A stretch of 64,000 nt of DNA from Prinia subflava (GCF_021018805.1 NC_086247.1:88396140-88460139), one strand, 5' to 3'; positions 12,851 to 24,808 are shown, numbered from the stretch's first letter. A program made the numbers and translations. The notes: generated by a model from the letters alone, not told the origin.

Positions 12851-14767
12851 CCAAGGGTGGCATCTCCCAGGAGACCTGTCTGTTGGGGAGGGATGGATAA
12901 GCAAATAGGCTGGCTAGGAAGGGAAAAAATCACACAGAATCAGAGCTACTGATCCCACCACAACTCAGATTCTGATACACAATAGAAAAAGAGTCAGGGG
13001 AGGAAGTGGCTTTGTGCTTGGTGTAACAAGCACAAAATCTCACACCTTCAAAACTCATTTTTGTTCCAAGTGCTAAGAAAGTCTTACAGCTACTATAAAA
13101 CCTTTATTTAAACGACCAAAGTTGGTTGAAATTTTCCCGCTTCTTTATCCCTGCTTTTAATAAAGAAATATTTGGCATGTGAAATCAAAATATTTCTTAA
13201 AAGCTATTAATATTTTTCATTTTTATTTTCTAAAGGAAAACTTGTCAAGAAATTACATATCCATACACACACTTCCATAGCTGCCTTCCCAATTGTGTTC
13301 ACAGTTTGGCTGACCAGACCTCAGGGATGTGTTTCCTGGTTTCAGCAGGACAAGCAGTAGAAATAAGCTAAGGAGACCATGTGTGGTGCAGGACTGGTGT
13401 CATCTTCACAAACAAAAGCACACTTGATGTACAGAAATGCTATATTTGTCCAAAATAACACTGATGTTCTGAACCTCGAGATTTCCTTCCTGATCAGCTC
13501 TTTGTCCACGTACTACTTCAGCCCTTGCTTTCTCTTTGATCTAGACACAGAGGTCCAACAAACACAGTGAGGATGGTGATCTTCCTGGGGCTGTTGCCTG
13601 CCCAGAAATTATACTGCCAAGAGATTCATGTGAAAGCGTGTCCTTATGTAATTTCTAACCCACTTTTACAGACACAAACTTGTTTGCTGAAGCTTCCAAA
13701 TTCCAGCACGTTAATCTACACTAACTGCTGCAATTCCTGATGTTGACCTGCCAGCCTTTCACCTATTTCATCTTTTCCATAGGTTATCCATTTAATTCTT
13801 TGTGTGCCATTACAAACCATCTTGAAATACTGAGGAGAAATACTATTTCATATCTATTTTGTCCCCAGAGAAATAGTTCCCTAAACAGAAAATTGTCCTC
13901 TTTGTCCAAAAAACTCAGCACTCCTTGGGTGTTGCAGAGCAAGGAGCAGTTTGGAAGCTGACAGAGGAACACAGAAGTGACCCAGTGCATTGCAGTGCTT
14001 TGGCTTCACAATTTTCATTCCAATTTCTTTATAGTCCAAAATAAATTGGGTTGGTCTGTCAAGCCACATCTAGACCTAAAAATATGGCAGTACCAGGTAT
14101 TTTTGTCTTTATTCTTGTTCTTCTTTGTCTAAAACAGAAAAGAAACATACATTCAAGTTTGATAAAGATGTCACATTTCTAATTTCTTCAGTTCTTTGTT
14201 CCTGACACATTATATTCATACTAATTGATAGTTTTCTTCCTTAACAAGTTTCTTTCTATAGTAGCAACTTTCTTTTTTATAAAAACAATAGTGTGTCCAG
14301 TGAAGAACAAATAGGATTCTGGTGGCATCTAAGAGAAGCTGTAATAGCATTATGGATATTTTTAACACCTATCTAATGACCTGAATTTGGAGATTTAAGG
14401 GCTGTGGCAGGATTTGCATTCATCTGTTTTGTAGGGAGAGTGATGCCATGCATTTAGTTGGATCCCAGGCACCAAGCACAGCAGACCTCTGCCAGCCAGC
14501 TTTCAGTGATTGTTGAGCAGCACATTGTCCTGAGATAAAAGGCAGAAAAATAAGTTGACATATGGACAAGTAGACTTGCTTAGTTCCAGCTGAAATTCCC
14601 TGAAAACAAGCAGAGTAAGATGAGGCAGTTTAAGCAGCACTTCATTCTGGGGCAGCGCTGTTACGCAACCACCACTGTTCAAAGTGCAGTACCACAGCGA
14701 GTTAGCCTGAGCACTGCTGGCCTAGGGGTTGTTCTAGGTGGTACTTTATCACAGACTACCTAATTTA
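12851..14767. other. Intergenic, nothing recognised
   Basis: AT-rich unique sequence between the ELOVL2 island and the first CR1 copy of the spacer. Short open frames occur at random and none resembles a known domain. Confidence 0.6.
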
Positions 14768-14898
14768 CAGAATCACAGACTGGCTGAGGTGGGAAGGGAC
14801 TTCTGGACATCATCTAGTCCAATCAACCTGCTCAGGCAGGGCCTCCTACAGCCAGCTGCCCAAGGTGGTGTCCAGTCAAGTTTTGGATATTTCTGCAT
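14768..14898 (-). mobile_element. CR1 LINE fragment
   Basis: Reads as the reverse complement of a CR1 3' tail: 'cagaatcacagactggctgaggtgggaagggac', then 'catctagtccaa' and a segment matching the CR1 tail region. Truncated and diverged; minus orientation. Confidence 0.85.
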
Positions 14899-15273
14899 CT
14901 TAGGAAAAGCACCTTTGAGTTGCAATGACTTCAGAGCTGACAGGTCCTACTGGGCTTGCAGCTTAGTAGGAAACAGGGTGGACAAGGTATCACTGATCAG
15001 TCAACTATCAGCAACAACCAGCTCTCACTAAGCTTCAATCAGCAGGAGAAAGTTTTAGTTCAGGAAAGAAAAGTCTTTCTGTCTCCCATTACCATGTCTC
15101 CTATTAGGAGTCACTGCTCTTGACCATGACCTCTTCCAAAGTTTGAAATTAAACTCAGGACATGCCTGTTTCACAAAATTCTGTCAGCAGAATCTATCTA
15201 ACTCACTGGCAAAATGTCTCTTCTGTCTCTGAGGATTTAGCTCAGAGGACAGAGGATATATTTTTTCTGTTGT

Positions 15274-15332
15274 CTTTTTTTTTTTTTTTTCTTTTTTTTC
15301 TTTTTTTTCTTTTTTTTCTTTTTTTTTTTTTT
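15274..15332. repeat. T-rich tract with TTTTTTTTC periodicity
   Basis: About 58 bp of almost pure T, with C spaced every nine bases in the middle. It lies about 80 bp before a minus-strand CR1 fragment. CR1 elements lack poly-A tails, so this is better read as a separate simple repeat. Confidence 0.9.
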
Positions 15333-15410
15333 GCATAGGACACTGTACCTGCAGATTTTGATTTTGCTAGTGACACAATGGGGAGTTGCAAGGTCAGTGT
15401 GACAGAATTT

Positions 15411-15655
15411 TATAGAATCATAGAATGGTTTGGGTTGGAAGGGACCTTAAAGATCATCTAGTTCCAAGCTCTCTGTCATAAACAGGGGCACCTTTCTCTA
15501 GATCAGCTTGCTAAAGACTCCATCCAACCTGGTCTTGGCCCCTGCTGGGGGTGGGGCATCCACAGCTTCACTAGGCAACCTGTTTCAGTTCCTCACCACC
15601 CTCACAGTAAAGAATAAGTTCTGTATATCTAACCTAATTTTCTCCTCCTTCAGTT
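15411..15655 (-). mobile_element. CR1 LINE fragment
   Basis: Begins 'tatagaatcatagaatggtt' followed by 'tgggttggaagggacctt', the hallmark reverse complement of the avian CR1 3' end. It continues through the 'cacctttctctagatcagc' and 'catccaacctggtcttg' blocks into 'cctcaccaccctcacagtaa'. About 245 bp, 5'-truncated, minus orientation, and one of the better preserved copies in the window. Confidence 0.95.
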
Positions 15656-18460
15656 AACTTTTGTTAATTTTTCTTATTTTTATTAACTCAGAACTGTCAG
15701 TAATAAAACTGCATGGAATCAAATCTGAGTAACCAGGCTGAAGTGAAAATTTGGAAGTGTGTTCCCTTGTTTTATTCTGGTATGGTTAGTTCTTTCTAAA
15801 TGTTATTTTCAGCTTTTAAACTACAGCTGGTGTAATATGTCTGTAAAGATAAAGCTTGCGTTGAATTGCCAGCTGCAAGCAAGTAAACTAAAAACTAAGT
15901 CAAAATAAATTTAGGCAGGCAGAAGCACTGAACTGAGCAATTGTGGAGCTCTGAAGTTTTTGTAGTAAATATTTTGTTTTAGCACCCTCTCTCGGACACA
16001 AACCAGCACTGTTGGTTACTCTTAAAAGGCTTGGCTAAAGCTGGAAAGCATTTGCAACAGGAAAAGTCCTTGACTGCAGTCACAGGTAGAGTTTGGTTAT
16101 GTATTTTCGAATTCTATAAATTAATATTAGTAGAATTTTCTCATCCCTCTTAGGCTTATCATTTTTTTACAAATAGTCTGTGCTGTTCATTTAAGTCAGC
16201 CAAGACCTGGGAAAAGCACAAAGCTCCAAAGCACATACTGAAGGTGAGTTGTTACAAAAGGCCGTAGTTCCTCACTGTTCCTCGCCGTCTGCATGTCTCC
16301 TGCGAGGAGCCTGCTGGAGCTAACTGCTGTGAATTGTGGATGAACCTGAATGTTCTCTCTTACACCCACTAGTACTTGGTGTTAGGGTAGCTTCTGGAGG
16401 TCCCAGTTTGGGATCATGGTCTTGATGTGTTGATTCCTACATGCAAGAGCTCACAGTGTCACGAGTAACAGTGTAATGCAGAGGGAAAGGGGTGGGAGGA
16501 AGTTGTTTCTCTGCATTCCCACCCCAGGAAAGAGAAGTGTATTAATGCCAAAAGAAAGTCAGCAGTGGGAAGGTCAACGAGTATACTTTGAATAGCAGAA
16601 GGGATTACAATTTGCACTTTCTGTATGAACTATAACTACCTGCCTGGCTTCTGGAGTGCAACTGATAGGCAGACATGTTCCTATACATTAATTTGGCTCC
16701 AGTAGTTGATATGGTTGCCAGTAACCTTCAGAGATACTGTATGTGCCAAAAGAAGGATTAAAAAATTAGGACACTGTAGAACAAAACCTGCCTGGATTAC
16801 TTTAACTTGCTCTTCCTGCCCATATTCATTTTACTAAGCCTCATTTGCAATAATAGCCTTCAGCAAGACTCACACTTCATCAATGCAGGGTGCAGATGAT
16901 AATAAACAAACATGAGACCATGAATGATGCAAGGATCTGGAAAAGGACAACCCCCTCCAAGTTAAGTGGCTGAAATTCTTTTTCAGGACAAGAATAAATG
17001 CCTTATATAGAATAATTTCTCTGCTGTTTACATATAAGTTTTTACAGCTTGTCAATGATTTCATTCTTCCTCCTGCTGTCTCCCTTTAGATAACCAAGGG
17101 TGGGTTTGTTGAAGTGCTGAGAACTTGCAGCATTACCCGACATCAGCAAAAGCTGTGCCACAAATAAAAGGAGGCATGAGATTTCCCCCACATGCCAGCA
17201 CAAAATCAGGCCAGAAGGGGCAGTCAAAAACCAGTTGATACTTCAAATGTGTGTGTCTGCCTCAGCTCTCTCCCAGGTGAAGGAGGGATAATAAGATCTC
17301 TCCCCTTGTCTTGCTGTGCAAACACAAACAGTGGTTAACTGACTGCTGTGAAACAACTGGTTGGTCTAGATGCATCAGCTCTCACACCCTGAAAATAAGG
17401 TTTGTACCCTCAGCACCTGGACCCCTCTTCCCTGAGCTAAAGAGTGTTTAGCTCTCTGTTGGGCAGAGACCGCCTGAGTGGCCCCTCACCAGTCTGGTGC
17501 TGCAGTCCTTCTGCTGCCTGATGGCCTGAGCATCCTCTTTTCCCTACCCCCAAAATATATCTCGGTGCCTCTGTGGTTGTACACACTGAGAGAAGATGTG
17601 GGAACATTGATCAGAGTTGAGCATTGCAGGAAAAGTGTTAAATGTAGACTATTGACAGTATGCAGTGAGCATACTCTAACAACAGGATGGATAGAAGGCC
17701 ATAACGTCATGAGTGAGATTTTTCCATGCTCCTCAGGGAATGGATGAGCTATATCCAATTCTGCAACTCTACATCACACATATACACTTAAGAAACTGGA
17801 TATACCAAGATTAGATTTGTACAAGTAACCTTATATCTGAACTTCAGTGAATAGAAAACCTCTTGTGTCCAACAGTTCTGTTTTCTTCCGTGTGATTTCA
17901 TGGGGTTTTGAAAAATAATGATGTCCGCATTGCAGCTCACCTATCCCAAGTGCATCATCATTGGTATTGTATAGATTTTTGGCACATTAGCATGTGAAAT
18001 GATACCGAGTGGGATAGATGTGTATTTATTCATGTCATTTAACTTTCACCTGAAGAAAAGTTGTACGTAAAATACATACCCTATGTTTGGGTTTTTTCAT
18101 TCAGATGGATACCTGCATATAAATCTTAACTGACACAAATTGCCTCAAAAGAAAGGGTTTATTTCATGTATTGGGAAAAATAGAACTGCAAAGATTGTGT
18201 TGACCAAATGGCCGGAGGAGGCAGAGTTTCTTCTGGTATTTCATGGCTTGGTTATAGTGTAACACCCCCAGTTACCCCTCACCCATACATCTATCCCTAT
18301 CTGAGTGCCCCAACCATTACACCAGAAAGTCCTTTTTATGTCTGTCCTGAGGACAAATGCAGTATGAATTTCAGACAATCCATATTGGCATTCTTCAGTC
18401 TCAGGCAAGAGGGAAAGTCTGGAGCAAGGAAGACTTATCCCCAGTGCAGGAGATATATAT
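15656..18460. other. Intergenic, nothing recognised
   Basis: Unique AT-rich spacer between the CR1 copy and the microsatellite cluster. No exon with splice sites and coding bias was recognised on either strand. Confidence 0.55.
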
Positions 18461-18564
18461 GTAGACAGATATAGATATAGATAGAGATAGAGATAGAGAT
18501 AGAGATAGAGATACATAGATATACACATATATACTTTGTGTGTGTATATATATATGTATATACA
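18461..18564. repeat. Compound microsatellite (GATA/GAGATA then TA/TG)
   Basis: A run of GATATA and AGATAG units passes into TATACA and TGTATA dinucleotide-type repeats. It produces a spurious Tyr-Leu repeat frame on the minus strand. Likely length-polymorphic. Confidence 0.9.
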
Positions 18565-18675
18565 TTGATCACATATATTTATTGCTCCAAAATTACTTGA
18601 TTCCAAGATTAATTCTTTCTTCAGTTCTGAGTGCTGTGTGATTCTGCAATGCTGGGGATGTGATGTGAATTATTC

Positions 18676-18686
18676 TATTATTATTA

Positions 18687-18774
<88 letters not shown>
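18676..18774. repeat. (ATT)n trinucleotide microsatellite
   Basis: About 98 bp of nearly pure ATT/TTA units (roughly 33), with a single interruption (TTG) near 18,689. The minus-strand poly-asparagine frame is an artefact of this repeat. Such a long pure tract is expected to vary in length between individuals. Confidence 0.95.
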
Positions 18775-18775
<1 letters not shown>

Positions 18776-19775
18776 CCAGTGTGGAACCATGGAACCATTG
18801 GATGACTTATTTGGAATATTTTAACAGCCCTAAAATGTGACAGCTATTTTACAGAAAAGAGACGGTAGCAGATCCATATCCAGAGAACTTACTCTAACTG
18901 CAGTTGATAAGCAAAAAAATCAGAGAAACGGAACAATGCAGCTAAGAGGAAGCTTACTTTGCAAAAATAAAAAAATAATATAGTAACAACTGTTACTACT
19001 TTGCTTTGTTTGCAATACAAAAGAAACCTTGCTTAAGCATATGTAACAAGTGCTGAGGTGATAATAACATTTAAAGATCGGGAGTCACATCGCAAGTTAA
19101 AACTGGAAAATAACAGAAAACGTTTCAAATTAAATGATACTTGCAAAAAACATGTTAAGTGGTTTAATACTCTGGGCAGAGTATTAAGCAGGGCTCGGAA
19201 TGTTGGGAAAAGAAGGCTAGGGTCAGAAAGAAAGAACTCTAGTTTGGTGAACTGACAGCAAATTTAAGGATGTGGATGGGGGACCGCACATGCGGGTAAT
19301 TTTGTTTGACAGGTATGTTGAAAGGAGGAGGCACGTGGCATGCTCAGAGTCCAGGAAAAAAAAATAATCTAGCTTTGCTTAAACGGGGAGATTTTTAAAT
19401 ACTACATAAAGGAAACAAAGAACTGGACTAGCTTTCTCTGACGTGTCTCTACAATGGTGGCATGCCCGTGGGAAACTAGGCTTCTGTAGTCCTGGATTTA
19501 CACACGTTTCCAGTAGTTTTAGAAACATTAACCAGCACACTACACAGGAAAATTATAACTTTTTTCCAGTGCTAACAGCAAAGTCCATATTACAATCAAG
19601 ATTAGCTCACAGTTCCGAGAGATACTATTTCCTCAGATTTCTTTTAAGTGGGAAGAGACAACTTTGATGTGCCACCATCACGTCAACAGAGGGCAAGAGC
19701 CAAGGTCAGCTGGAATTCGAACCACGTCAGGGCGTAGAATCACTCCCTCGACTAGGGCCTGGATATTCCCGTTGT

Positions 19776-19814
19776 CCCTTTATACAATCCCACTGGAGGG
19801 GATTGTATAAAGGG
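19776..19814. repeat. Perfect 16-bp inverted repeat (hairpin)
   Basis: Left arm CCCTTTATACAATCCC at 19,776-19,791 and right arm GGGATTGTATAAAGGG at 19,799-19,814, separated by 7 bases. A further three base pairs are possible after one bulge. It lies about 600 bp upstream of the SMIM13 start codon. Function unknown. Confidence 0.85.
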
Positions 19815-19887
19815 CAAGGGCAAAAATGGCAAGAGGGAGAAAGAGGATTAAGAAATCAGTTTGCCCCACCCCTAAATCTCAGTCATA

Positions 19888-20015
19888 GAGTGATGGAATC
19901 ATAGAACGGTTTGGGTTGTGAGGGAACTTAAAGATCACCCAATTCCCTGCTGCTCGGGGCAGGGACACTTTCCACCAGACCAGGCCGCTCAGAGCCCTGT
20001 CCAGCCTGGCCTTGA
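19888..20015 (-). mobile_element. CR1 LINE fragment
   Basis: 'gaatcatagaacggtttggg' then 'aacttaaagatcaccca', followed by a 'gggcagggacactttccacc' block, all matching the reverse complement of a CR1 3' end. It abuts the SMIM13 CpG island on its upstream side. Confidence 0.9.
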
Positions 20016-20166
20016 ATCACCTCTCCGAGTGTCCTACAAGCCCTCTGCTCGCCGGAGCGCTCCAGCCACCGCCGCCACCCCTGGGCTTTACCACACCGGC
20101 CGCTCCCCCTGCCCTCACACAGCCCGCACCGCCCCCCGCCATTACAACCGTGCCGCAGGGCACACC

Positions 20167-20178
20167 GGGACTTGTAGT
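20167..20178 (-). promoter_or_regulatory. ACTACAA-type (ZNF143-like) motif, first copy
   Basis: Plus-strand GGGACTTGTAGT, reverse complement ACTACAAGTCCC, matches the ACTAYRNNNCCCR promoter motif bound by ZNF143/Staf in vertebrates. It is oriented opposite to the second copy 52 bp downstream. Confidence 0.65.
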
Positions 20179-20229
20179 CCTCTCTGTCGGGGATCACCCT
20201 TCCTCTCTGGCCGCTGCGGAGGAAAATGA

Positions 20230-20245
20230 ACTACAATTCCCAGCA
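20230..20245 (+). promoter_or_regulatory. ACTACAATTCCCAGCA (ZNF143-like) motif, second copy
   Basis: ACTACAATTCCCAGCA is a full-length match to the long ZNF143/Staf consensus known from mammalian CpG-island promoters. It lies 151 bp upstream of the SMIM13 start codon. Binding itself is inferred. Confidence 0.75.
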
Positions 20246-20395
20246 CATCCCGCGCACCTCCTGCGCCAGCGCCGTGCTCGGAGAGCCCCGCCCCGCTCTG
20301 CCGCCGGGTCCATTGGCGGCGGGAGGAGGAGCAGGAGCGGCGCCGCCGCGGCCGCCGGCCCGGCCCGGGTCGTGTCGGCTGCCCCCGGCCGCGCC

Positions 20396-20471
20396 ATGTG
20401 GCAGAGCATCGGGCTGACGCTGCTGGTGATCGTGGCCACGCTGGCCTGCGTGCTGCTCTTCATGCTGTGCG
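20396..20471 (+). CDS. SMIM13: SMIM13 coding exon 1 (small integral membrane protein 13)
   Basis: Encodes the N-terminal 25 residues, starting MWQSIGLTL, plus the first base of a glycine codon, and ends at a GTGAGC donor. Residues 5-25 are an uninterrupted hydrophobic stretch (Ile, Leu, Val, Ala, Phe), a single transmembrane helix or signal anchor directly at the N terminus. The ATG has a CpG-island setting and a GCGCC upstream context. Spliced to 29,411-29,604 it gives 89 residues, close to the roughly 91 of human SMIM13, and the sequence is recognisably the same protein. Its molecular function is not established. The gene diverges from the inferred ELOVL2 and converges with NEDD9. Confidence 0.92.
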
Positions 20472-20924
20472 GTGAGCGCCGGGGCGCGGGGGGCGGCTGC
20501 TGGCCCGGCTGCGGCGGGCGGTGCTGGTGCTGCCGCCGCACTCGCTCCGCCGCGCCGGGCTCGCAGTCTGTGCCTCCGGTTCCTCTCGGCTCCGACGGGC
20601 TGAGGAAAGGGAAAGGGCACCGTGCCCTGGTGTGTGGGAGCGCGTGTGGTGCGCAGCGCCCTCTTCTCTTTGTTCCCGAGTCGTTTCCAGCCTTGATCGC
20701 TGCCGGAGCCTTACTTCGGTGTTCAGTTCGGCTTTTCCTCTGAAACCGAGGGTTTTTTTTAGTGATGGGACTCCTGAGCAGTCACCCTGTGCGGCTTCTG
20801 CATGCACGGGTCTGAAATGCCAGCGAGTGCAGGAAGTAAACTTGGGACTGGGATCCCCCAGCTTCTGACATCTGCTTGCTAGAAGTGATTGAAGACAGCT
20901 CTTAGGAGGTTTTCTCTTGTGTGG

Positions 20925-21272
20925 GTCGAGAGGAGGAGGCTCAGGGGGGACCTCATGGCCTTCTGCAACCACCTGAGATGAGGCTGGCATCTGCTGTGCC
21001 TGCAGGGAGAGGCCCAGGGGAAATGGCCTTAAACGGAGACAGGGGAGATTCGGATTAGATGTGAGAAAATATTTTTTCGTTGTTAGGGTGGTCGGGCATT
21101 GGAACAGGTTGCCCAGGGAGGTGCTGGAGTCACCATCCCTGGAGATTTTCGAGAGGTGTCTGGATGTGGCACTGGGTGATGTTTTAGTGATTTAGGGGTT
21201 CCAGTGGCAGTGCTGGGTGAATGGTTGGACTGGATGATCTTAAAGGTTTCTTCCAACCTTGATGACTCATCC
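20925..21272 (+). mobile_element. CR1 LINE 3' portion
   Basis: Follows the CR1 3' region in order: 'ggaggctcagggggg', a 'ggaacaggttgcccagggag' block, 'gtgctggagtcaccatccct', 'ggatgtggcact', and 'tggactggatgatctt' ending near 'ttccaaccttgatgactc'. Plus orientation, about 348 bp, in the SMIM13 intron just after the CpG island. Confidence 0.95.
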
Positions 21273-21495
21273 AAGGCTTTTTTTTTTTCTTTAATACACA
21301 GAGAGAAGGGTTATTTCAATGGGAGGGATGACTTGCAGGTCTGCTGAAGTTCTTGGAAGGAATCAGCAGTGCAGTGTGTGAATGTTGTGGCCAATATGCA
21401 GAGCTTGGAGCTCTCAAAACAAGCAAACAAACAAAAACCATGCCAGCAAATTCGAACTATGCCATAATATGTGATGAGAGGCTTATGAAACTTAC

Positions 21496-21545
21496 AACCA
21501 CTTATAAACCTACCTGGCATCTTGGTGAAGGGTTTATAAGTGGTT
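21496..21545. repeat. Perfect 15-bp inverted repeat
   Basis: AACCACTTATAAACC at 21,496-21,510 and its exact reverse complement at 21,531-21,545, with a 20-base spacer, inside the SMIM13 intron. Could be a hairpin or a remnant of a small inverted-repeat element. No target duplication was seen. Confidence 0.75.
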
Positions 21546-24500
21546 TCTGAAAAACTGAGGGAGCAAAGTGAAAAATCGATGTTTAATAGTTTAAAAACTG
21601 CTAATTGTTGTCAAAATGACAAAACATTGTGAAAAGATGTTGCATTATCAAGGAAGGGACTGGATAGTGAAATGGGAAGTGAAGTCCAGAATTAACATGT
21701 ATGAAGTAAGGCACATAGAAAGTGTGAAATGTATACAGATGTAATTTGTATGGTGAAATATAATGGAATCAATCTGACCTGCTGTTATCCCAAAGAAATG
21801 ATTGGCTGAAGTAATTGCAAACATTTCTCCAAAATATCTCTGTAATGCTTTGTAGCTAGCAAACAGGCAAATCAAACATTAGAAGCCTGATATAGAAGAT
21901 AAAATGTCATTATACTGCTGTAGGAATCATCCATGTGCATGTGTCTCTCACACATGTGTGAGTGTATTTTCTTGGTGAAGTATATTACCTCATGAAAAAA
22001 AAAATAATGAAGTCCTAGTTTCTTTTGAAAAAGATAGGGCTTCCTTAGCAATTTATTGTTGAGAGCTGTAAAGTTATTCCTGCAGGAAGGAACTCTAAAC
22101 AGGTTAGATCTGTCAAGCCTGGAAAATAGATGACTGGAGAAGGGGTGATGGCTATACCGCTGAGTAGCATCTCAAAAGTGAAGTGGGGAAGCGTGAAATG
22201 TCAGCACTGCAGAGGAGTTGGAGTACCTGAAGTTAAGTGGTCAAGCAACAGGTTGAAAATTGTCTTTTGCACAACGGGGAAATAATTTGCAAGCTCATTA
22301 ACAAGGGATATTTTGGATGCTGAAACTTCTGTCATTTAAAGTTCCTGGTTGAAAGGTGAACATCTTGGGCATTATCTTGGGTGAGGAAATCTGTGACATA
22401 CTGATAACTGGAACTGCACAGCTACACTTTGCTTGCTCTTGTGCTCTTTTCTTGCATGTCCTGTACTGTCTGTTGTTACAGACTAGACAGTGACCTAAGT
22501 AGATATTTATTCAAGTTTCTCTACCCTCATTTGGTGTTGACTGGCCACTTTTGAACTTTTAGAAGATGCAGTAATTGCTAGGGTTTTTGTAGTTTCAAAG
22601 TATGCATGCAAGATCTTTGCTTCCTGTCTTGCTGAAAGAGTAATACAGTTTTGCAGCCTGCTGTTCAAACTCAGAAACAAGCATAACTTTCTTCAGGCCT
22701 TTCTGCCTTTGTCTGTACATGAGAAATGGAATTGAAATGCTAAGCATTAACTTTGGCTGCTAACATAATCATTTGCCTAGTGCTTTCTTGGTTAAAGAAA
22801 GCAGAAGTAATTAATATCTTTATTTTTAAGTGGCTTGTCAAGAGCTGTTTGGAGTTACATATTGGACATTCATCTTGAATTCCATGAATACTTCGCTTTG
22901 AATCCTTCATTGTATTTTACTTTAATCAGTGTCAAACTTTATAAAATGATTGCTAAAAGTCACCTAGATTTTAGATGTACTGAGCACTGGAAGCTAACAC
23001 ATTCATTGGGTTTTTAGGGGAGGAATTTGAACTACTACTGTGTTAGAAGTGACTCAGTGGGATTTCATAGTGATTTATAGTATTTGTAATTATTTTTCCA
23101 TCACTCAGCATTTATTAATTAATTAATATTGGTTATACCACTTATACTTCTCTTGGCCATGGAAAATATTCAAGGAAAACAGTGGAGAATGGAGAAAAAT
23201 GAGTACTTTGAACTAAATTGTCTATCTGTGCTAGTAACAGGCAGTTTCCCTGGAAAGGTTGGAAAGTGACCTCTAGGTGAGAAGGTGGAGAAGAAACTGC
23301 CTGAGTGCTGTGAGTGACAGGATATGAGCAAAAGCCAGCCAGTGAGACATACAAATTAATGGACAAATGTGACATAGGAAGGGCTGGATATAATCTGGAG
23401 TAAGCCTGACCTGATGATGAGAATATTTCCAGCCATCTGACAAGAGGTGTTGAAACAGCCTTATGAGAAGAAGGGTCAGGAGCGTAAAGAGCTGGGACTT
23501 GGATTTTGAGTGCCTCATAAAAGAACTCATGGGTTGATTGCCTGCAGAGTCTAATAAATATGCAGGAAACATCCTAGGATCACGTGGATTTCTGCGGCCT
23601 ATCCACATATGATGTGATAAGTGCTATCAAAACTTAAATAATGAGAAAAACCTTCACTTTACTGTTTTTATCAAAGTGAACAGACAAGAGTCAGAGCACA
23701 AATTCTCAGAAGTTACTTTGACTGTTTCTTCAGCAATGTGAATTGGGCATTTATGTCTAATTTTGAATAAATGACCTGATTTCCTTTTCTTTAAAACTTG
23801 TCTGGATGCTGGCCACTGCTACTTTCAGTGTTAATCTGAATTAGTTAGGAACCATGGGAGGCTTGCAGTGAGCATTTGTAAGCTGATCACATCTGACATA
23901 GAAACCATTAAGGTACTGTAAACACAGCAAATTTTCAGTTGCTCTTTTAGAAATGGGACTAAGATAACTTGCTCCCCTTTTTATTCCCACCATTCCTGAT
24001 TTTCTTTTTCTGGTGGTCTTATTGCTGCTTTTGTGTATTCCATGTACCTCTGAGATGGAAGGAACTTGTGCACAGTCAAGGATAAAATACCAGCTAAGGT
24101 GAACTCTAGTACTGCTTACCTCTGTGTATTTGTTTTATTTTCCCAGTGTAGTAATGCACGAAGCCAAGTGAAATTGCCAAAGTGCCTTCACTGGAACAGA
24201 TGGAAGCATTCATCTCATTTGGCAAAAGAGGCTAATGAAATGCTGTTTGAGACATACAACCTTAAAATAAAAATCATGTAACTCTAAGTGCTGGAATGAA
24301 TGTGTGGTTCACGTCACAAGTATGAATTCCATTGCAGATGGGAAAACATTTCAGCCCTAAATTCTGCCTGAATTACTTTTCTTTAATGCTTTGTTTAAAC
24401 AGTTTTGTAACTCTTTTCAATGAGTGATTCTTGGGAAATATCTTAACAGATGAGGAAAGGCATGCTTGATTACACCAGTCATAAAGAGAAGATAACCTTT

Positions 24501-24808
24501 AATTTGAAGTTGAATTTTGAAACTGTCACAAATGGGAAATGAGAAGAGAGCAAGTTTCCTTTTGCTCAGTCAGCAAGCAGCAAGTGGTAGTGCTGCATTA
24601 ACTGGGAAGAGGTTTAAGGAGCTGTGCAGAGCCAAGCACCATGTCACCTGATGTCCTCTGTTATCCCAGTGTCAGAGTTGTGCTTCCTTCAGGCTGATCC
24701 TCTCCATAGCAAAGCTGTCCACAAGGGCATGGATGGAGTGACTTGTGCATGATTGCAGGAATTATCTAACAGAGCTCAGAGAAGAACCCTTTTCTCCCAA
24801 ATTTCAGG

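Larger units (their letters stand above)
20020..20640 (+). promoter_or_regulatory. SMIM13: SMIM13 CpG-island promoter
   Basis: A GC- and CpG-dense island around the SMIM13 start codon. Visible elements are ACTACAA-type motifs at 20,167-20,178 and 20,230-20,245, a GC box at 20,286-20,296 (GCCCCGCCCC type) and an inverted CCAAT box (ATTGG) at 20,312-20,316. No TATA box is near. With the start codon at 20,396, transcription most likely begins between 20,340 and 20,390. This is a housekeeping-type promoter layout. Confidence 0.8.

Noticed and set aside
18241..18790. Minus-strand frames encoding a Tyr-Leu repeat and poly-asparagine.
   Set aside because: Direct translations of the GATA-type and ATT microsatellites.
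19690..19750. Possible tRNA gene on the minus strand (GGTTCGAATTCC).
   Set aside because: The T-arm has an additional base and mismatched stem, and no A box or acceptor stem could be paired. Kept only as a weak finding.
20012..20990. Overlapping long frames in the SMIM13 CpG island (up to 243 codons).
   Set aside because: GC-driven artefacts. The one supported coding segment here is the 76-bp SMIM13 exon 1.
22080..22380. Possible older CR1-like segment in the SMIM13 intron.
   Set aside because: Only loose resemblance; no terminal repeat or diagnostic block could be matched.
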